Assembly (NCBI RefSeq): GCF_900547735.1
Contig: NZ_URHZ01000003.1
Location: 1 to 64,000 of the forward strand
DNA length: 64,000 bases
Direction: 5' to 3'
From: an uncultured Clostridium sp.
GTDB lineage: Bacteria > Bacillota > Clostridia > Lachnospirales > Lachnospiraceae
Made by a program: the position numbers and the translations under genes. Shown one piece after another: positions 55,716-64,000 of this stretch; the first letter of the stretch is position 1; the number at the start of each line of letters is the position of its first letter. Under the pieces are notes generated by a model. It did no database searches, was not told where the DNA came from, and was given only the letters and a program-made list of their open reading frames with translations.

Positions 55716-57905
55716 TCATTGACTAAGCCATTTCTCTTCGAACTCCCCGGCCGGGACGGGACGGCCGAAATAGAACCCCTGTATCAGTTCCAGTCCCGTA
55801 TCGCCGACCGCCCTGTACTCCGCTTCCGTCTCCACTCCTTCCAGGCACACCTTCTTATCCACGTTGTGGCAAAGTTCCGTGATGGCCCTGATGAATATCA
55901 CATTAAACCGCTCCTCCGTAATTCCCTGCACGAATCCCCGGTCAATCTTTACAAGGTCGACGGGAATATTTTTGAGAGATAAAAGAGAGGAATATCCCAT
56001 CCCGAAATCATCCATGGCCAGCCTGAAACCGGCTTTGTGAAGCTCTTCCAGGACATTCTCCCTGTTTTCTTCCTCTTTCATGAAATAGGATTCGGTCAGC
56101 TCCAGTGTCAGGTTGGAGGGATCCATATCCAGCATTCTGAGCTCTTCCAGCGCGTCGGGAACAATGTCTCCTTTCCTGAGCTGGTGGTATGACACATTGA
56201 TGCTCATCCTGAAATTTGGTATAATCCGGCACCATTCTTTGCACTGTCCGGCCGCCTTTCGGAAAATCCACCGGCCCATCTTATTAATCAGGCCGTTGTT
56301 TTCCAGAAGAGGAATAAATTCACCCGGCGAAATATTGCCGTATTTTCCACAGGTCCATCTCGCCAGGGCCTCCGCCCCATATAGTTCTCCTGTGGCGGCA
56401 TCCACCTGAGGCTGGTATGCCACGGAAAAACCGGCAAAGCCGCGCTCGATACTCTCCCGCAGCAGCTCGGTCAGTTCCAGCCGTCTCTCCTTCTCCGGCA
56501 GAATATCGGGCGAGAAGCAGGTCAACCTGTTCTTCCCGGCCAGTTTCGACTGCTCCAGCGAGTAGTTTGCGCATTTCAAAAGCTCCAGGTACTGGCTGCC
56601 ATGTTCCGGGTAGGACGCATAGCCGGCGGAAATCGTGCAGTAATATTTTTTGCCCTCGTACTCCTGCTGCCTGTGCATCCTGGAACGGATTTCATTAAAT
56701 ATCTCTATATGCTCATCCCACGCCTCGTTCAGAATCAGGATGGCGAATTCATCGCCGTCCAGCTTGTATATCCTTGCGTTCACCGGCAAAAGGGATGCAA
56801 TCATCTGGGCCGTAATCCGAAGGACTTCATCGCCGAAGGAACGGTCGTAGAGATCATTGATATTCTTAAACTCGTCCATGTCAAGCACCATCAGGCCGAA
56901 TTTTCCCCCGACGTCCACGAGATGCCTTTTAACGGCTCCTTCCAGTTCATACCGGTTATAGAGTCCCGTCATATGGTCCACCAGATTTTTCTTACCCAGG
57001 TTTGTTATGAATCCGGCAAAGAGATCCGGTTCCCCGTTTTCGTCACGTATCATCTTACCGCGGCAGCGCAGCCAAATCCACTCGCCATAAATATTCTTCG
57101 CCCGGTACTCGATGCTGTGATGTTCCGTTCTGCCGTCGGCGATCTCCTGGTTGCTCTCCAGAAATCCCTTTTTATCATGGGGATGGATCAGTTTCCCCCA
57201 GACGGCCGCCGCATTCTCCACCACCTCACCCGGCAGGCCGAACTCCTCCACCATGGACGGAGGATAGCGGAAAATCCCCGACTTCATACTCCCTATGTAC
57301 ACATAGTCGTCCGTACTGTCGGCCAGCGCCTCATAGAGGTGTTCTTTATTATAATCGAGTTCAGGCAGCGGACCGCCGCTGCCCGACGATTGAAGCAGTT
57401 CCCTTCCCGCATTGGCAATATGGTAGCTTCTCTTCTGAAGGTACATCTGCTCATCCGCCCTGTCGATGATATCCGTTACGCAGTACCGGTCCGTCGGATA
57501 GACGGAGGTCACTCCATAGCAGAAAGAGGCCTCATAACCGATGGCGAATTTCTCCCGGTTCCTCTCCAGGCGTCTCAGAGCCTCATTAATCCGGATCACG
57601 GCTCCGTCTTCCGTCTCGGCATACAGCGCCAGGACAAATTTATCTTCGTCCAGCCGGAACAGTATGTCATGCTCCGCCAGACTTTCTTCCATCATTTTGG
57701 AAATATACCAGAGCAGGTGATCCCCCTCGCGATGGCCGTATAATTCGTTGACCCGTTTCATTCCGTTAATATCATAAAGCGCAACAGACACCATCTTTTG
57801 CTCCTGCCGCGCCAGTTTCGTCAACTCTTCAAGTCGTTCCTTCCCCGTCAAACTGGTCATAATCCCGCTCAGATCATATACCATCCGGTTGTTCACAGTT
57901 CCCAT
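55716..57905 (-). CDS. GGDEF-PAS-GGDEF-EAL protein, probable cyclic di-GMP phosphodiesterase
   Basis: About 729 residues, soluble. A first GGDEF-like domain has a lost active motif (RLDEDKFVLAL); a PAS domain follows (WGKLIHPHDKKGFLESNQE, RAKNIYGEWIWLRCRGKM); a second GGDEF domain reads YKLDGDEFAILIL, with the first glycine changed to aspartate; and an EAL domain has the catalytic motifs YGAEALARW, LELTESYFM, MDDFGMGYSSLLSL, VKIDRGFV and CLEGVETEAEY intact. So hydrolysis of c-di-GMP is the likely activity and the GGDEF parts may be regulatory. ATG 57905 follows GGAGGCAGG. Own promoter and terminator. Confidence 0.9.
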   Translation of the reverse strand: MGTVNNRMVYDLSGIMTSLTGKERLEELTKLARQEQKMVSVALYDINGMKRVNELYGHREGDHLLWYISKMMEESLAEHDILFRLDEDKFVLALYAETEDGAVIRINEALRRLERNREKFAIGYEASFCYGVTSVYPTDRYCVTDIIDRADEQMYLQKRSYHIANAGRELLQSSGSGGPLPELDYNKEHLYEALADSTDDYVYIGSMKSGIFRYPPSMVEEFGLPGEVVENAAAVWGKLIHPHDKKGFLESNQEIADGRTEHHSIEYRAKNIYGEWIWLRCRGKMIRDENGEPDLFAGFITNLGKKNLVDHMTGLYNRYELEGAVKRHLVDVGGKFGLMVLDMDEFKNINDLYDRSFGDEVLRITAQMIASLLPVNARIYKLDGDEFAILILNEAWDEHIEIFNEIRSRMHRQQEYEGKKYYCTISAGYASYPEHGSQYLELLKCANYSLEQSKLAGKNRLTCFSPDILPEKERRLELTELLRESIERGFAGFSVAYQPQVDAATGELYGAEALARWTCGKYGNISPGEFIPLLENNGLINKMGRWIFRKAAGQCKEWCRIIPNFRMSINVSYHQLRKGDIVPDALEELRMLDMDPSNLTLELTESYFMKEEENRENVLEELHKAGFRLAMDDFGMGYSSLLSLKNIPVDLVKIDRGFVQGITEERFNVIFIRAITELCHNVDKKVCLEGVETEAEYRAVGDTGLELIQGFYFGRPVPAGEFEEKWLSQ

Positions 57906-58005
57906 GATTCCTGCCTCCATATGGGCTCATACATTTTAAGCGCTTCTTTTCTCACATCGTTCCCGGGCGGTCTGTCAGGAAACAGAAAATGCCCGTTTCT
58001 CTTCT

Positions 58006-58034
58006 ATTGTAATCGTTTCTTTGGAGGCAGACAA
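58006..58034 (-). promoter_or_regulatory. Promoter of the GGDEF/EAL gene
   Basis: Minus strand: -35 TTGTCT (58029-58034), 17-base spacer, -10 TACAAT (58006-58011). Confidence 0.65.
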
Positions 58035-58079
58035 GTTAAATCAAACAATTTTTACCGGTTTTTATTAGTTAATTGAAAA

Positions 58080-59957
58080 TTATGTAGTTTTTTGGGATTT
58101 TTTCTTCTTTTGTGCTATACGAATGGCACAGACGGCAAAAAGAATAAATCCGATTATATCTGTTGCGATTCCCGGTTTAATCATACAAAATCCGGCTACC
58201 AGGCAGGTAATGCGCAGCCACGGTTCGAGCGGTACCAGAAACCAGCCTTTTAACCCTGCGGCAAAGGCCGTCACTCCAAACAGAGCGGTAAGGAATGCCT
58301 GCATAATCAGAAGCGGACTTCCCATCATGAGAAGTTCCGGCGCGTAGAGGAACATAAAGGGGATTATAAATGTAATCAGTCCCAGCTTGCATGCCGCAAG
58401 CCCCGTTTTAATAAATGATGCTCCCGATATCTCGGCTCCCGCAAGGGATGCCGGCGCTACCGGAGGCGTGATCATGGATACCAGAGCAAAGTAAAATGCA
58501 AACATGTGGGAAGGCAGCATAGCAAAACCAAGCGCTTTAAGCGCCGGAACGGAAACAGCCGATACGATGATATAGGCTACGGTTGTAGGCACACTCATGC
58601 CAAGGATAATTGAAGCAATGCCCACTAAAACAGGCCCAATCCACTGGCTCTGGCCCCCCAGCTTCGTCACAAACCCCACAAAATTAAGTCCCAGCCCGGA
58701 ATAAGAAACCACGCCCACCACAATCCCTGAGATCGCACACGATACGGCAATCATTACCGTTCTTTTTCCGGACAGTTCCAGCGCTTTTAGTATCTTAGAC
58801 GGGGTCAGCCTGGTTTCTCTGTCCAGCCAGCTGACAGCCACAACCGCCAGTATCGCATAGGCTCCGGCAAAAGCAGCGCTCTTTCCCATCAGCAGCAGCA
58901 CAACCAGAACAATGAGCGGCACCAGAAAAAACATTCTCCGGCTTACGTCTTTCCACTTCGGAATTTCTTCCGGAGGCAGGCCTTTTACCCCGCTGAGAGC
59001 CGATTCAAAATCCACCTGCAGAAACAGAGACAGGTAGTAAAGGACCGCCGGAATCAGTGCCGCCAGCATAATTGTTGCGTAGGGAAGTCCTGTAAACTCC
59101 GCCATGACAAAGGCGGCAGCGCCCATAACCGGCGGGGCCAATTGCCCTCCTGTACTCGCCACCGCCTCCACCGCGCCTGCAAACTCGGGACGATATCCCA
59201 TCTTTTTCATCATCGGGATTGAGAAAGAGCCGGTCGCATAGACATTGGCGACCGCACTTCCTGAGATAGAGCCAAACAGGCTGCTGGTGATTATCGCAAT
59301 CTTCGCCGGGCCTCCCCGCGTTTTCCCTGCCGCCGCCTTTCCCAGATCCATCAGAAAATCTCCGCCTCCAGCCATTTCAAAAAAGCTCCCGAAGATGATA
59401 AAAATGATAATCAGCGTAGAGCACACGGAAAGCGGCAGCCCAAAGATGCCGTCAAACCCAAAACAGGTAAACTCCGCCATTGCCCTGAATGAAAAGCCCC
59501 TGTGTCTGAACGGACCCGGCATGAACTGGCCGAACCTCCCATACAGAAGCGCAATGACGGCAATCATCGGAAGGGCGATCCCCGTCGCCCTCCGCCCCGC
59601 TTCCAGAGTCAGTATTACAATAACAAGGGAAATAACATACTTTGTATTATCAAAATCCGAGACAAGATAGATCCAGTTGCTGATCATTTCACGGTTTACC
59701 AAAAGATACCCCATGACGGAGAGCGCCGCTACTGCCAGAACGCAATCCACCACCGTAAACATCTTTGCTTTGCACCCCGCAGCCGGACGGTAATAGAGCA
59801 GTCCGAGAACCAGGGCAAATAAAAGATGCAGCGGCCTCTGTACCGGCGCTTCAAAAATACCGAAATAGCCGGTATACAAGAAGAGAGCTGCAAACAATAT
59901 GGCAATGTATGTAATGACTTTATGATTCCTGTATTTCGGTTCATCATCTGCTCCCAT
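58080..59957 (-). CDS. TRAP transporter fused permease (4TM/12TM, TAXI type)
   Basis: 625 residues, hydrophobic throughout: a short N-terminal DctQ-like part and a long DctM-like part. Family segments include YATGSFSIPMMKKMGYRPEFAGAVEA-type region (TGSFSIPMMKKMGY), ASTGGQLAPPVMGAAAFVMAEFTG, SVPTTVAYIIVSAVSVPAL and SMITPPVAPASLAGAEISG. Works with the solute-binding lipoprotein encoded 21 bases upstream to import a carboxylate or amino acid with Na+. GGAGACGG precedes the ATG. Last gene of the operon, ending in an AT-rich stretch. Confidence 0.94.
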   Translation of the reverse strand: MGADDEPKYRNHKVITYIAILFAALFLYTGYFGIFEAPVQRPLHLLFALVLGLLYYRPAAGCKAKMFTVVDCVLAVAALSVMGYLLVNREMISNWIYLVSDFDNTKYVISLVIVILTLEAGRRATGIALPMIAVIALLYGRFGQFMPGPFRHRGFSFRAMAEFTCFGFDGIFGLPLSVCSTLIIIFIIFGSFFEMAGGGDFLMDLGKAAAGKTRGGPAKIAIITSSLFGSISGSAVANVYATGSFSIPMMKKMGYRPEFAGAVEAVASTGGQLAPPVMGAAAFVMAEFTGLPYATIMLAALIPAVLYYLSLFLQVDFESALSGVKGLPPEEIPKWKDVSRRMFFLVPLIVLVVLLLMGKSAAFAGAYAILAVVAVSWLDRETRLTPSKILKALELSGKRTVMIAVSCAISGIVVGVVSYSGLGLNFVGFVTKLGGQSQWIGPVLVGIASIILGMSVPTTVAYIIVSAVSVPALKALGFAMLPSHMFAFYFALVSMITPPVAPASLAGAEISGASFIKTGLAACKLGLITFIIPFMFLYAPELLMMGSPLLIMQAFLTALFGVTAFAAGLKGWFLVPLEPWLRITCLVAGFCMIKPGIATDIIGFILFAVCAIRIAQKKKKSQKTT

Positions 59958-59978
59958 TGTTACCGTCTCCTTTCTTTA

Positions 59979-61064
59979 TCACTTTAAGTATCCGACCTCT
60001 TTAAAGTATTTCTCCGCTCCCGGATGAAGCGGTCCCCCAACATTATTACATGCCTCTTCCGGTTTAAAGTTGGCATGTGTGGTTCCCCAGCCTCTGATGA
60101 TATCCGGTTTCTCACAAATCAGCTTCACAACATGATAGGCGACATCTTCCGGAAGATCTTTTCTGCAAAGCAGAATGTTCGGTTCCCCTATGGCCCAGAA
60201 TTCTTCTGAAGCAAACGAATAAGTGCCTGTTTTAACGAGATTCTTAGAATAGCCATATTTCTCGACCAGTGTGTCCACCATCGCTTCATCCAGCGGCAGT
60301 ACTTTTAAATCCACGCTTGTCGCCAGTTCCGTAATCGCCGGAACCATCGGCGCTATAATCCCGTCCGCATGCCCGTCTGAAATGAGCTGGCAGCCGTCGG
60401 TGTAGCTTAAGTAAGACATACTTCCTCCCCAGGATTCAATATCCTTGACCGTAATACCAAACTCTGCCAGAATACGTTCCGCTCCCAGCGACGGTGTGCT
60501 TGACTTTGAGGTTGTCACGAGGCGGATGGGATATTTCTGATCCGCAATGTCTTTTATGGAATTGACAGGAAGGGAGGACTTCACTATAAAAAGGCAGGTA
60601 TCGCTTGTCCCTATCTCCGCCAGACATGACAGGTTTTCATAAGTTTTCCCCTCATAGGGCGCCGTCCCGGCCAGGGCTGAGCGGTATAAATGGGAAACCG
60701 TCGTGGAAATGTCCATCTCTCCCTTCTCGGTTAAATCAATATTTCCGATTCCACCCCCCGGCATAACGGAAAATTTCATCCCGTCCATCACATTTTCACA
60801 CTCAGAAGCCAGTTGGCCTGCAAGGCCATACCAGCCTCCGCCCTGGGGGCCTCCTCCGATCGTAAAACTTGTTTTTCCGGAATCAGCGGCAGGCGCCTCC
60901 GGCTTGTCTTCAGCCGATTCATTTGTTTTAACTTCCGCTGTCTCTTTTGATTCCCCTTCGGCAGACTGGCCTGCCGTCTGTTTTTCCGATGACGGGCTCT
61001 GACATCCTGCCATACTTCCCAGACATACCGATGCAACCAATATGGTCAGAAATAATTTTTTCAT
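59979..61064 (-). CDS. TAXI-family TRAP transporter solute-binding lipoprotein
   Basis: 361 residues. Lipobox SMAGC after a hydrophobic signal, an acidic Glu/Ala-rich linker, then the TAXI start SFTIGGGPQGGGWYGLAGQLA. Further family segments: DISTTVSHLYRSALAGTAPY, LPVNSIKDIADQKYPIRLV and the C-terminal WGTTHANFKPEEACNNVGGPLHPGAEKYF. Binds the solute for the neighbouring fused permease; TAXI proteins are reported for glutamate-like and other carboxylates, but the ligand is unknown here. GGAGGAGC precedes the ATG. Confidence 0.94.
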   Translation of the reverse strand: MKKLFLTILVASVCLGSMAGCQSPSSEKQTAGQSAEGESKETAEVKTNESAEDKPEAPAADSGKTSFTIGGGPQGGGWYGLAGQLASECENVMDGMKFSVMPGGGIGNIDLTEKGEMDISTTVSHLYRSALAGTAPYEGKTYENLSCLAEIGTSDTCLFIVKSSLPVNSIKDIADQKYPIRLVTTSKSSTPSLGAERILAEFGITVKDIESWGGSMSYLSYTDGCQLISDGHADGIIAPMVPAITELATSVDLKVLPLDEAMVDTLVEKYGYSKNLVKTGTYSFASEEFWAIGEPNILLCRKDLPEDVAYHVVKLICEKPDIIRGWGTTHANFKPEEACNNVGGPLHPGAEKYFKEVGYLK

Positions 61065-61146
61065 ATAGCTCCTCCTCTCAAAAAAGTCTCACAAAAACTA
61101 TCATTTGCTGAAAATAACGGGTCTTTCACCCTGCCGTTCCATCCCG

Positions 61147-61863
61147 CTACAGTTCTACCGAGGAATGCAGAAAATCAATCAAACCCCGGATATCGAAAAC
61201 AGGCATCCCCAGCCGTTCCCTGAGTGGGCGGGAATACGGCGCCAGGTTTGTGCATTCTAATAAAAAAAGACTGATTTCCGGCTCTCTCCCCTTTGCCTCC
61301 AGGCACAAATTGATTACCTCCTGCTCCACCAACCCGGTATCCAGTTCATACGGCTGTGAGAACGACATAATCCCACGCATAAATTCCGGACAGTTCTCCA
61401 TGCTGAGCAAAACGCAGCGCTCCCGCTGGTTCTCAGGAAGCCCGTTCAGATAATCATCAATTGCCTCCGTTCTGCTGCTGACAACTACAGCAGCCTTTTT
61501 ACCGTCCCCTGTCATGTTCAGTAAAAGCGGCAGCAGCAAAATCGCGGATGAAACGACCGGAATCGTAAGCTTTTCACGAAGCTGCTCCTGATAGGGCACC
61601 AGAAGGCCGCAACTTGTCGCAATACTCTTGCAGCCCCGTTTTTCCAGCCTTCCGGCTGCTTCAAACAGCTTGCGGAGAGCTTCCTCCGTCCCCTGTTTTG
61701 TCAAAGCCTCTGTTTCAGCCAGTTCCACAATCTCGTATTGAACCGGATAGGAAAACGAACGGGCGTTTCCGGGATCGCCTAACGGCCTGGGAAACCGGCA
61801 ATCCAGCATCACAATTCCGATGTCCGCACCATATATTGCCCGACCGCCTTTTATAACCGCCAT
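61147..61863 (-). CDS. Aspartate/glutamate racemase-superfamily enzyme
   Basis: 238 residues. Two cysteines in equivalent positions of the two lobes, IATSCGLLVPYQ and LLECTNLAPYS, fit the catalytic pair of the Asp/Glu/hydantoin racemase and maleate isomerase superfamily. It could racemise or isomerise the compound imported by the TRAP transporter; the precise reaction cannot be read. AAGGAG precedes the start. In one operon with the transporter and the two genes upstream. Confidence 0.85.
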   Translation of the reverse strand: MAVIKGGRAIYGADIGIVMLDCRFPRPLGDPGNARSFSYPVQYEIVELAETEALTKQGTEEALRKLFEAAGRLEKRGCKSIATSCGLLVPYQEQLREKLTIPVVSSAILLLPLLLNMTGDGKKAAVVVSSRTEAIDDYLNGLPENQRERCVLLSMENCPEFMRGIMSFSQPYELDTGLVEQEVINLCLEAKGREPEISLFLLECTNLAPYSRPLRERLGMPVFDIRGLIDFLHSSVEL

Positions 61864-61905
61864 AAGTCTCCTTTCTTGCTTCGTTGATTTTGTGCAGTTT
61901 TTGTG

Positions 61906-63087
61906 TTAATTGTCTGCCGCTGCCCCCTCTTCAAGAGCCATCTTCTGATAGGCGGCTTTCAGTTCTTTTGTCATCTCCGCACAGTTTTCCGGAGCGCATT
62001 CTTTCCAGCCCAGTCCCAGGCTCTCCCTGATCCAATACTGCTCCGCCTCCGTAAATACGGCCGTCCCGTCTTCCTTTACATAATCGAGTCCGTCCTTTTT
62101 CATACCCGCGGTATTAACTTCAAATGCCTCGGCAGCGCTTACGCCTTCCGGCAGCGCCAATTCCTGTCTGTCCCATAAAAGACGGACCGGTGCACCTCCC
62201 GGTATTCCCAAGATTCCGGAGCCGTGTCTTACGGTTCCCTCATTGCACACAAGAGCATATGCCGTTTCCACCGCAGAGGCCGCTGTGATGGAAGCATTGT
62301 TGCTGACCGGGGCATTCATTGTCTCAACGCCTGTCACATCCGTCGCATAATTGACGAACCCAAACCGTTCCTCCTCTGTGAAATCCTCTGTGATATCACG
62401 CTCTCCATAATAAATTTTCAGGATAAAGGGTACTTCATGAGCTGGAAAACGGCGGAGGGCGTGGTGGGCAACGAGACGGATTACAATCTCATTCGGTGAC
62501 GCGCCCAGTTCCTTAGCCACTCTCAGTGCAATTCCCTGGCTGGTCGAGTCAAGAGTCCCCGCTCCAATAGTCGGCGCAAGGCCTCTCGGGTATAGAACAG
62601 GGCCGGCCAGATCCGGTGCCGAAAGATTGACTACCCTGCACCTCGGCGCCGCCTGATGTACCGCCTGCATCAGAGGATAGAGAACCACCATATCCTTGGG
62701 CAGGGTATGAGCAAATCCCGGTATCAGCCCCATTCTTTTCTGCCTCTTTTTCATAGCAGGAAAATAAGGATAAAGAGACATTCCTGTTGCGCAGTTGATG
62801 AGTAAATCCGGTGACAGGCGTCTGAGTGTCTCAGCGGTCTCCTCGACATTTGACAGATCCATTCCCACCGGCTCTACAATAGAGGGATATCCCCGCATCA
62901 ATGAACTGGTTTGTGCATTATAGCTGATTGTAGCAAGATTTGCCTGATTTCTGGCAACCACATAGATGGTATCCGCAATCCCCAGGCGGGCCGCAAAAAG
63001 AGCGGCATAAGATCCCACTTCCCCTGTAGCTCCGGTAATCATCATGCTTTTTACCCGTTTTTTCATCCCGTCCTTATTCGCATCCAT
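61906..63087 (-). CDS. NAD(P)-dependent dehydrogenase-like protein, malate/lactate dehydrogenase fold
   Basis: 393 residues. The N-terminus has a Rossmann glycine motif ITGATGEVGSYAALFAARLG followed by TIYVVARNQANL, and a DLLINCATGMSLYP segment. The C-terminal half resembles the lactate/malate dehydrogenase end (NASITAASAVETAYALVCNEG ... LGIPGGAPVRL). No exact family is assigned. A good GGAGGATGGAG site precedes the ATG. Operon context suggests oxidation or reduction of the imported compound or a breakdown product. Confidence 0.78.
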   Translation of the reverse strand: MDANKDGMKKRVKSMMITGATGEVGSYAALFAARLGIADTIYVVARNQANLATISYNAQTSSLMRGYPSIVEPVGMDLSNVEETAETLRRLSPDLLINCATGMSLYPYFPAMKKRQKRMGLIPGFAHTLPKDMVVLYPLMQAVHQAAPRCRVVNLSAPDLAGPVLYPRGLAPTIGAGTLDSTSQGIALRVAKELGASPNEIVIRLVAHHALRRFPAHEVPFILKIYYGERDITEDFTEEERFGFVNYATDVTGVETMNAPVSNNASITAASAVETAYALVCNEGTVRHGSGILGIPGGAPVRLLWDRQELALPEGVSAAEAFEVNTAGMKKDGLDYVKEDGTAVFTEAEQYWIRESLGLGWKECAPENCAEMTKELKAAYQKMALEEGAAADN

Positions 63088-63104
63088 TCTCCATCCTCCT
63101 TTGG

Positions 63105-64000
63105 CTATTTTTTCTCAAACAGTTTCACCAGCGCCGGATGGACAAAAACCCCGTCTCTCATCACCTCTGCCCCATCGTATTTTACGGTGGCTTTCGTCAT
63201 CAGGCCGTCCGTGTGTCCATTTGCACGTATCACACCTCCAAAACACGGGAGATCGTTGGTGCCAAAGCCAATGTCAAATACACCATACATTCTCTCATTC
63301 AAAAACTTTAAGTCACTGAGCTGCCGGATAGCCGGATTGATGCCGAAGCCATAATGACAGGTACGGTAAATATTGGAATCATTGCGGCCGGCAAACCATG
63401 CCTCAAACTCTTTCGCCTGCGCCCCTCCGGAAAACTCTTCGATCCTTCCGTCCCTTATTTCCAGTATAATCGGTTCCCTTAAGATTCCAACCGGATAAGC
63501 AAACGCGTCAAAAACCACCCGTCCGTTCCATGTTTCTTCCAGCGGAGCCTGCCCTACCACTCCGGCCGGTATATAGGCTTCATCGTGGGGATGTTCCGCC
63601 TTGCCCGGGTTTGTCTGCACCGGTCTGCCGCCCAGCTTCGCCCTGATGTCGGTGCCGCCTTCCGATGTGATATGTATCTCCTGTGAAATGCTGATAATTT
63701 CTTCGAGTGCAATGCAGATGTTGTCGGTCAGCGTAAAATCGGCCTCATATATCATGTCATGCACCATCTCTTTGGTAGCGCTCATTGTTCCAAGAACCCT
63801 TGTCCCGCCGTTCAGCATATCAAGGCAGGTCTTTGTATAAAAATCTGCACTCTCATACGGAATTAAAGGTATCACAAGATCAGCCGCTTTCATTGCCTCC
63901 CCCAAGTGGGCCGGTACATCGATATTCTGGACTCCCCGATAGGGCAGAACCGTCAGAACCGGAGCCGCCCCCTTCTGCTGAGCCGCCTCAAATATAGCAT
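63105..64000 (-). CDS. M29-like aminopeptidase/hydrolase family protein, 5' end outside the window
   Basis: The frame is open to the window edge: upstream of an internal ATG at 63905 it reads AIFEAAQQKGAAPVLTVLPY, so the start lies beyond 64000 and at least 298 residues are visible. The C-terminal half has the pattern of the M29 leucyl aminopeptidase/NicX-like group (SEGGTDIRAKLGGRP, GIGFGTND-type and FGINPAIRQLSDL segments, with His/Asp/Glu residues in AEHPHDEAYIPAG and RANGHTDG). M29 enzymes are metal peptidases, and a related branch (NicX) opens pyridine rings with oxygen; which applies is not known. First visible gene of the TRAP operon. Confidence 0.75.
   Translation of the reverse strand, partial: AIFEAAQQKGAAPVLTVLPYRGVQNIDVPAHLGEAMKAADLVIPLIPYESADFYTKTCLDMLNGGTRVLGTMSATKEMVHDMIYEADFTLTDNICIALEEIISISQEIHITSEGGTDIRAKLGGRPVQTNPGKAEHPHDEAYIPAGVVGQAPLEETWNGRVVFDAFAYPVGILREPIILEIRDGRIEEFSGGAQAKEFEAWFAGRNDSNIYRTCHYGFGINPAIRQLSDLKFLNERMYGVFDIGFGTNDLPCFGGVIRANGHTDGLMTKATVKYDGAEVMRDGVFVHPALVKLFEKK

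Noticed and set aside
56601..57743. Plus-strand open frame of 380 codons
   Set aside because: Opposite the GGDEF/EAL gene, whose motifs are clear; composition is that of an antisense shadow.

Overview
The window reads as chromosome of an anaerobic, spore-forming, Gram-positive bacterium of the class Clostridia, most likely a gut Lachnospiraceae-type organism. The evidence is the cotJABC spore-coat operon, the mcsA-mcsB-clpC stress operon, a sodium-pumping biotin decarboxylase operon, a cohesin/dockerin pair, and many strong sigma-A-type promoters and AGGAGG-type ribosome binding sites. Species is not assignable from the sequence alone. No phage, insertion sequence, CRISPR array or rRNA was found; almost all genes lie on the minus strand.

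Layout. 0-3.6 kb: a NitT/TauT-type ABC importer with an unusual cysteine-rich protein behind a promoter carrying a DtxR-like dyad. 3.9-12.5 kb: a LysR regulator, a nuclease-helicase fusion, a degenerate HPr-like protein, a PAS/GGDEF protein, an AT-rich zinc-ribbon/leucine-rich gene and tRNA-Trp. 12.6-19.1 kb: radA, a small conserved gene, and clpC-mcsB-mcsA behind a GntR-type regulator that occupies the usual CtsR position. 19.3-24.4 kb: a secreted glucosaminidase with a C-terminal dockerin, followed by a membrane-anchored cohesin protein. 25-30.5 kb: a biotin-dependent Na+ pump operon carrying two different carboxyltransferases.

30.9-37.3 kb: cotJABC, a frameshifted 7TM-GAF-GGDEF-HD-GYP gene, a MarR regulator, and a two-gene cassette of an HD/P-loop kinase and an RNA ligase (probable RNA repair). 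37.6-48.3 kb: a GH25 lysozyme with about 14 choline-binding-type repeats, a MerR regulator, a YeiH-type exporter with its divergent LysR regulator, a DMT exporter, an AraC regulator, a Bax-inhibitor-1 protein, a MATE pump and a SpoIID-like peptidoglycan-binding protein. 48.4-57.9 kb: an Xaa-Pro aminopeptidase, dihydrolipoyl dehydrogenase, asnA (flanked by two related palindromic repeat elements), a glucose/GlcNAc-type PTS permease and a GGDEF/EAL protein. 58-64 kb: a TAXI-type TRAP transporter followed upstream by a racemase-family enzyme, a dehydrogenase-like protein and an M29-like hydrolase cut by the window edge, which together look like an uncharacterised carboxylate or amide catabolic operon.

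The most promising unfamiliar systems are the cohesin/dockerin cell-wall pair, the RNA ligase cassette, the dyad-controlled importer operon and the TRAP-linked catabolic operon. All functional statements come from motif reading without database searches.
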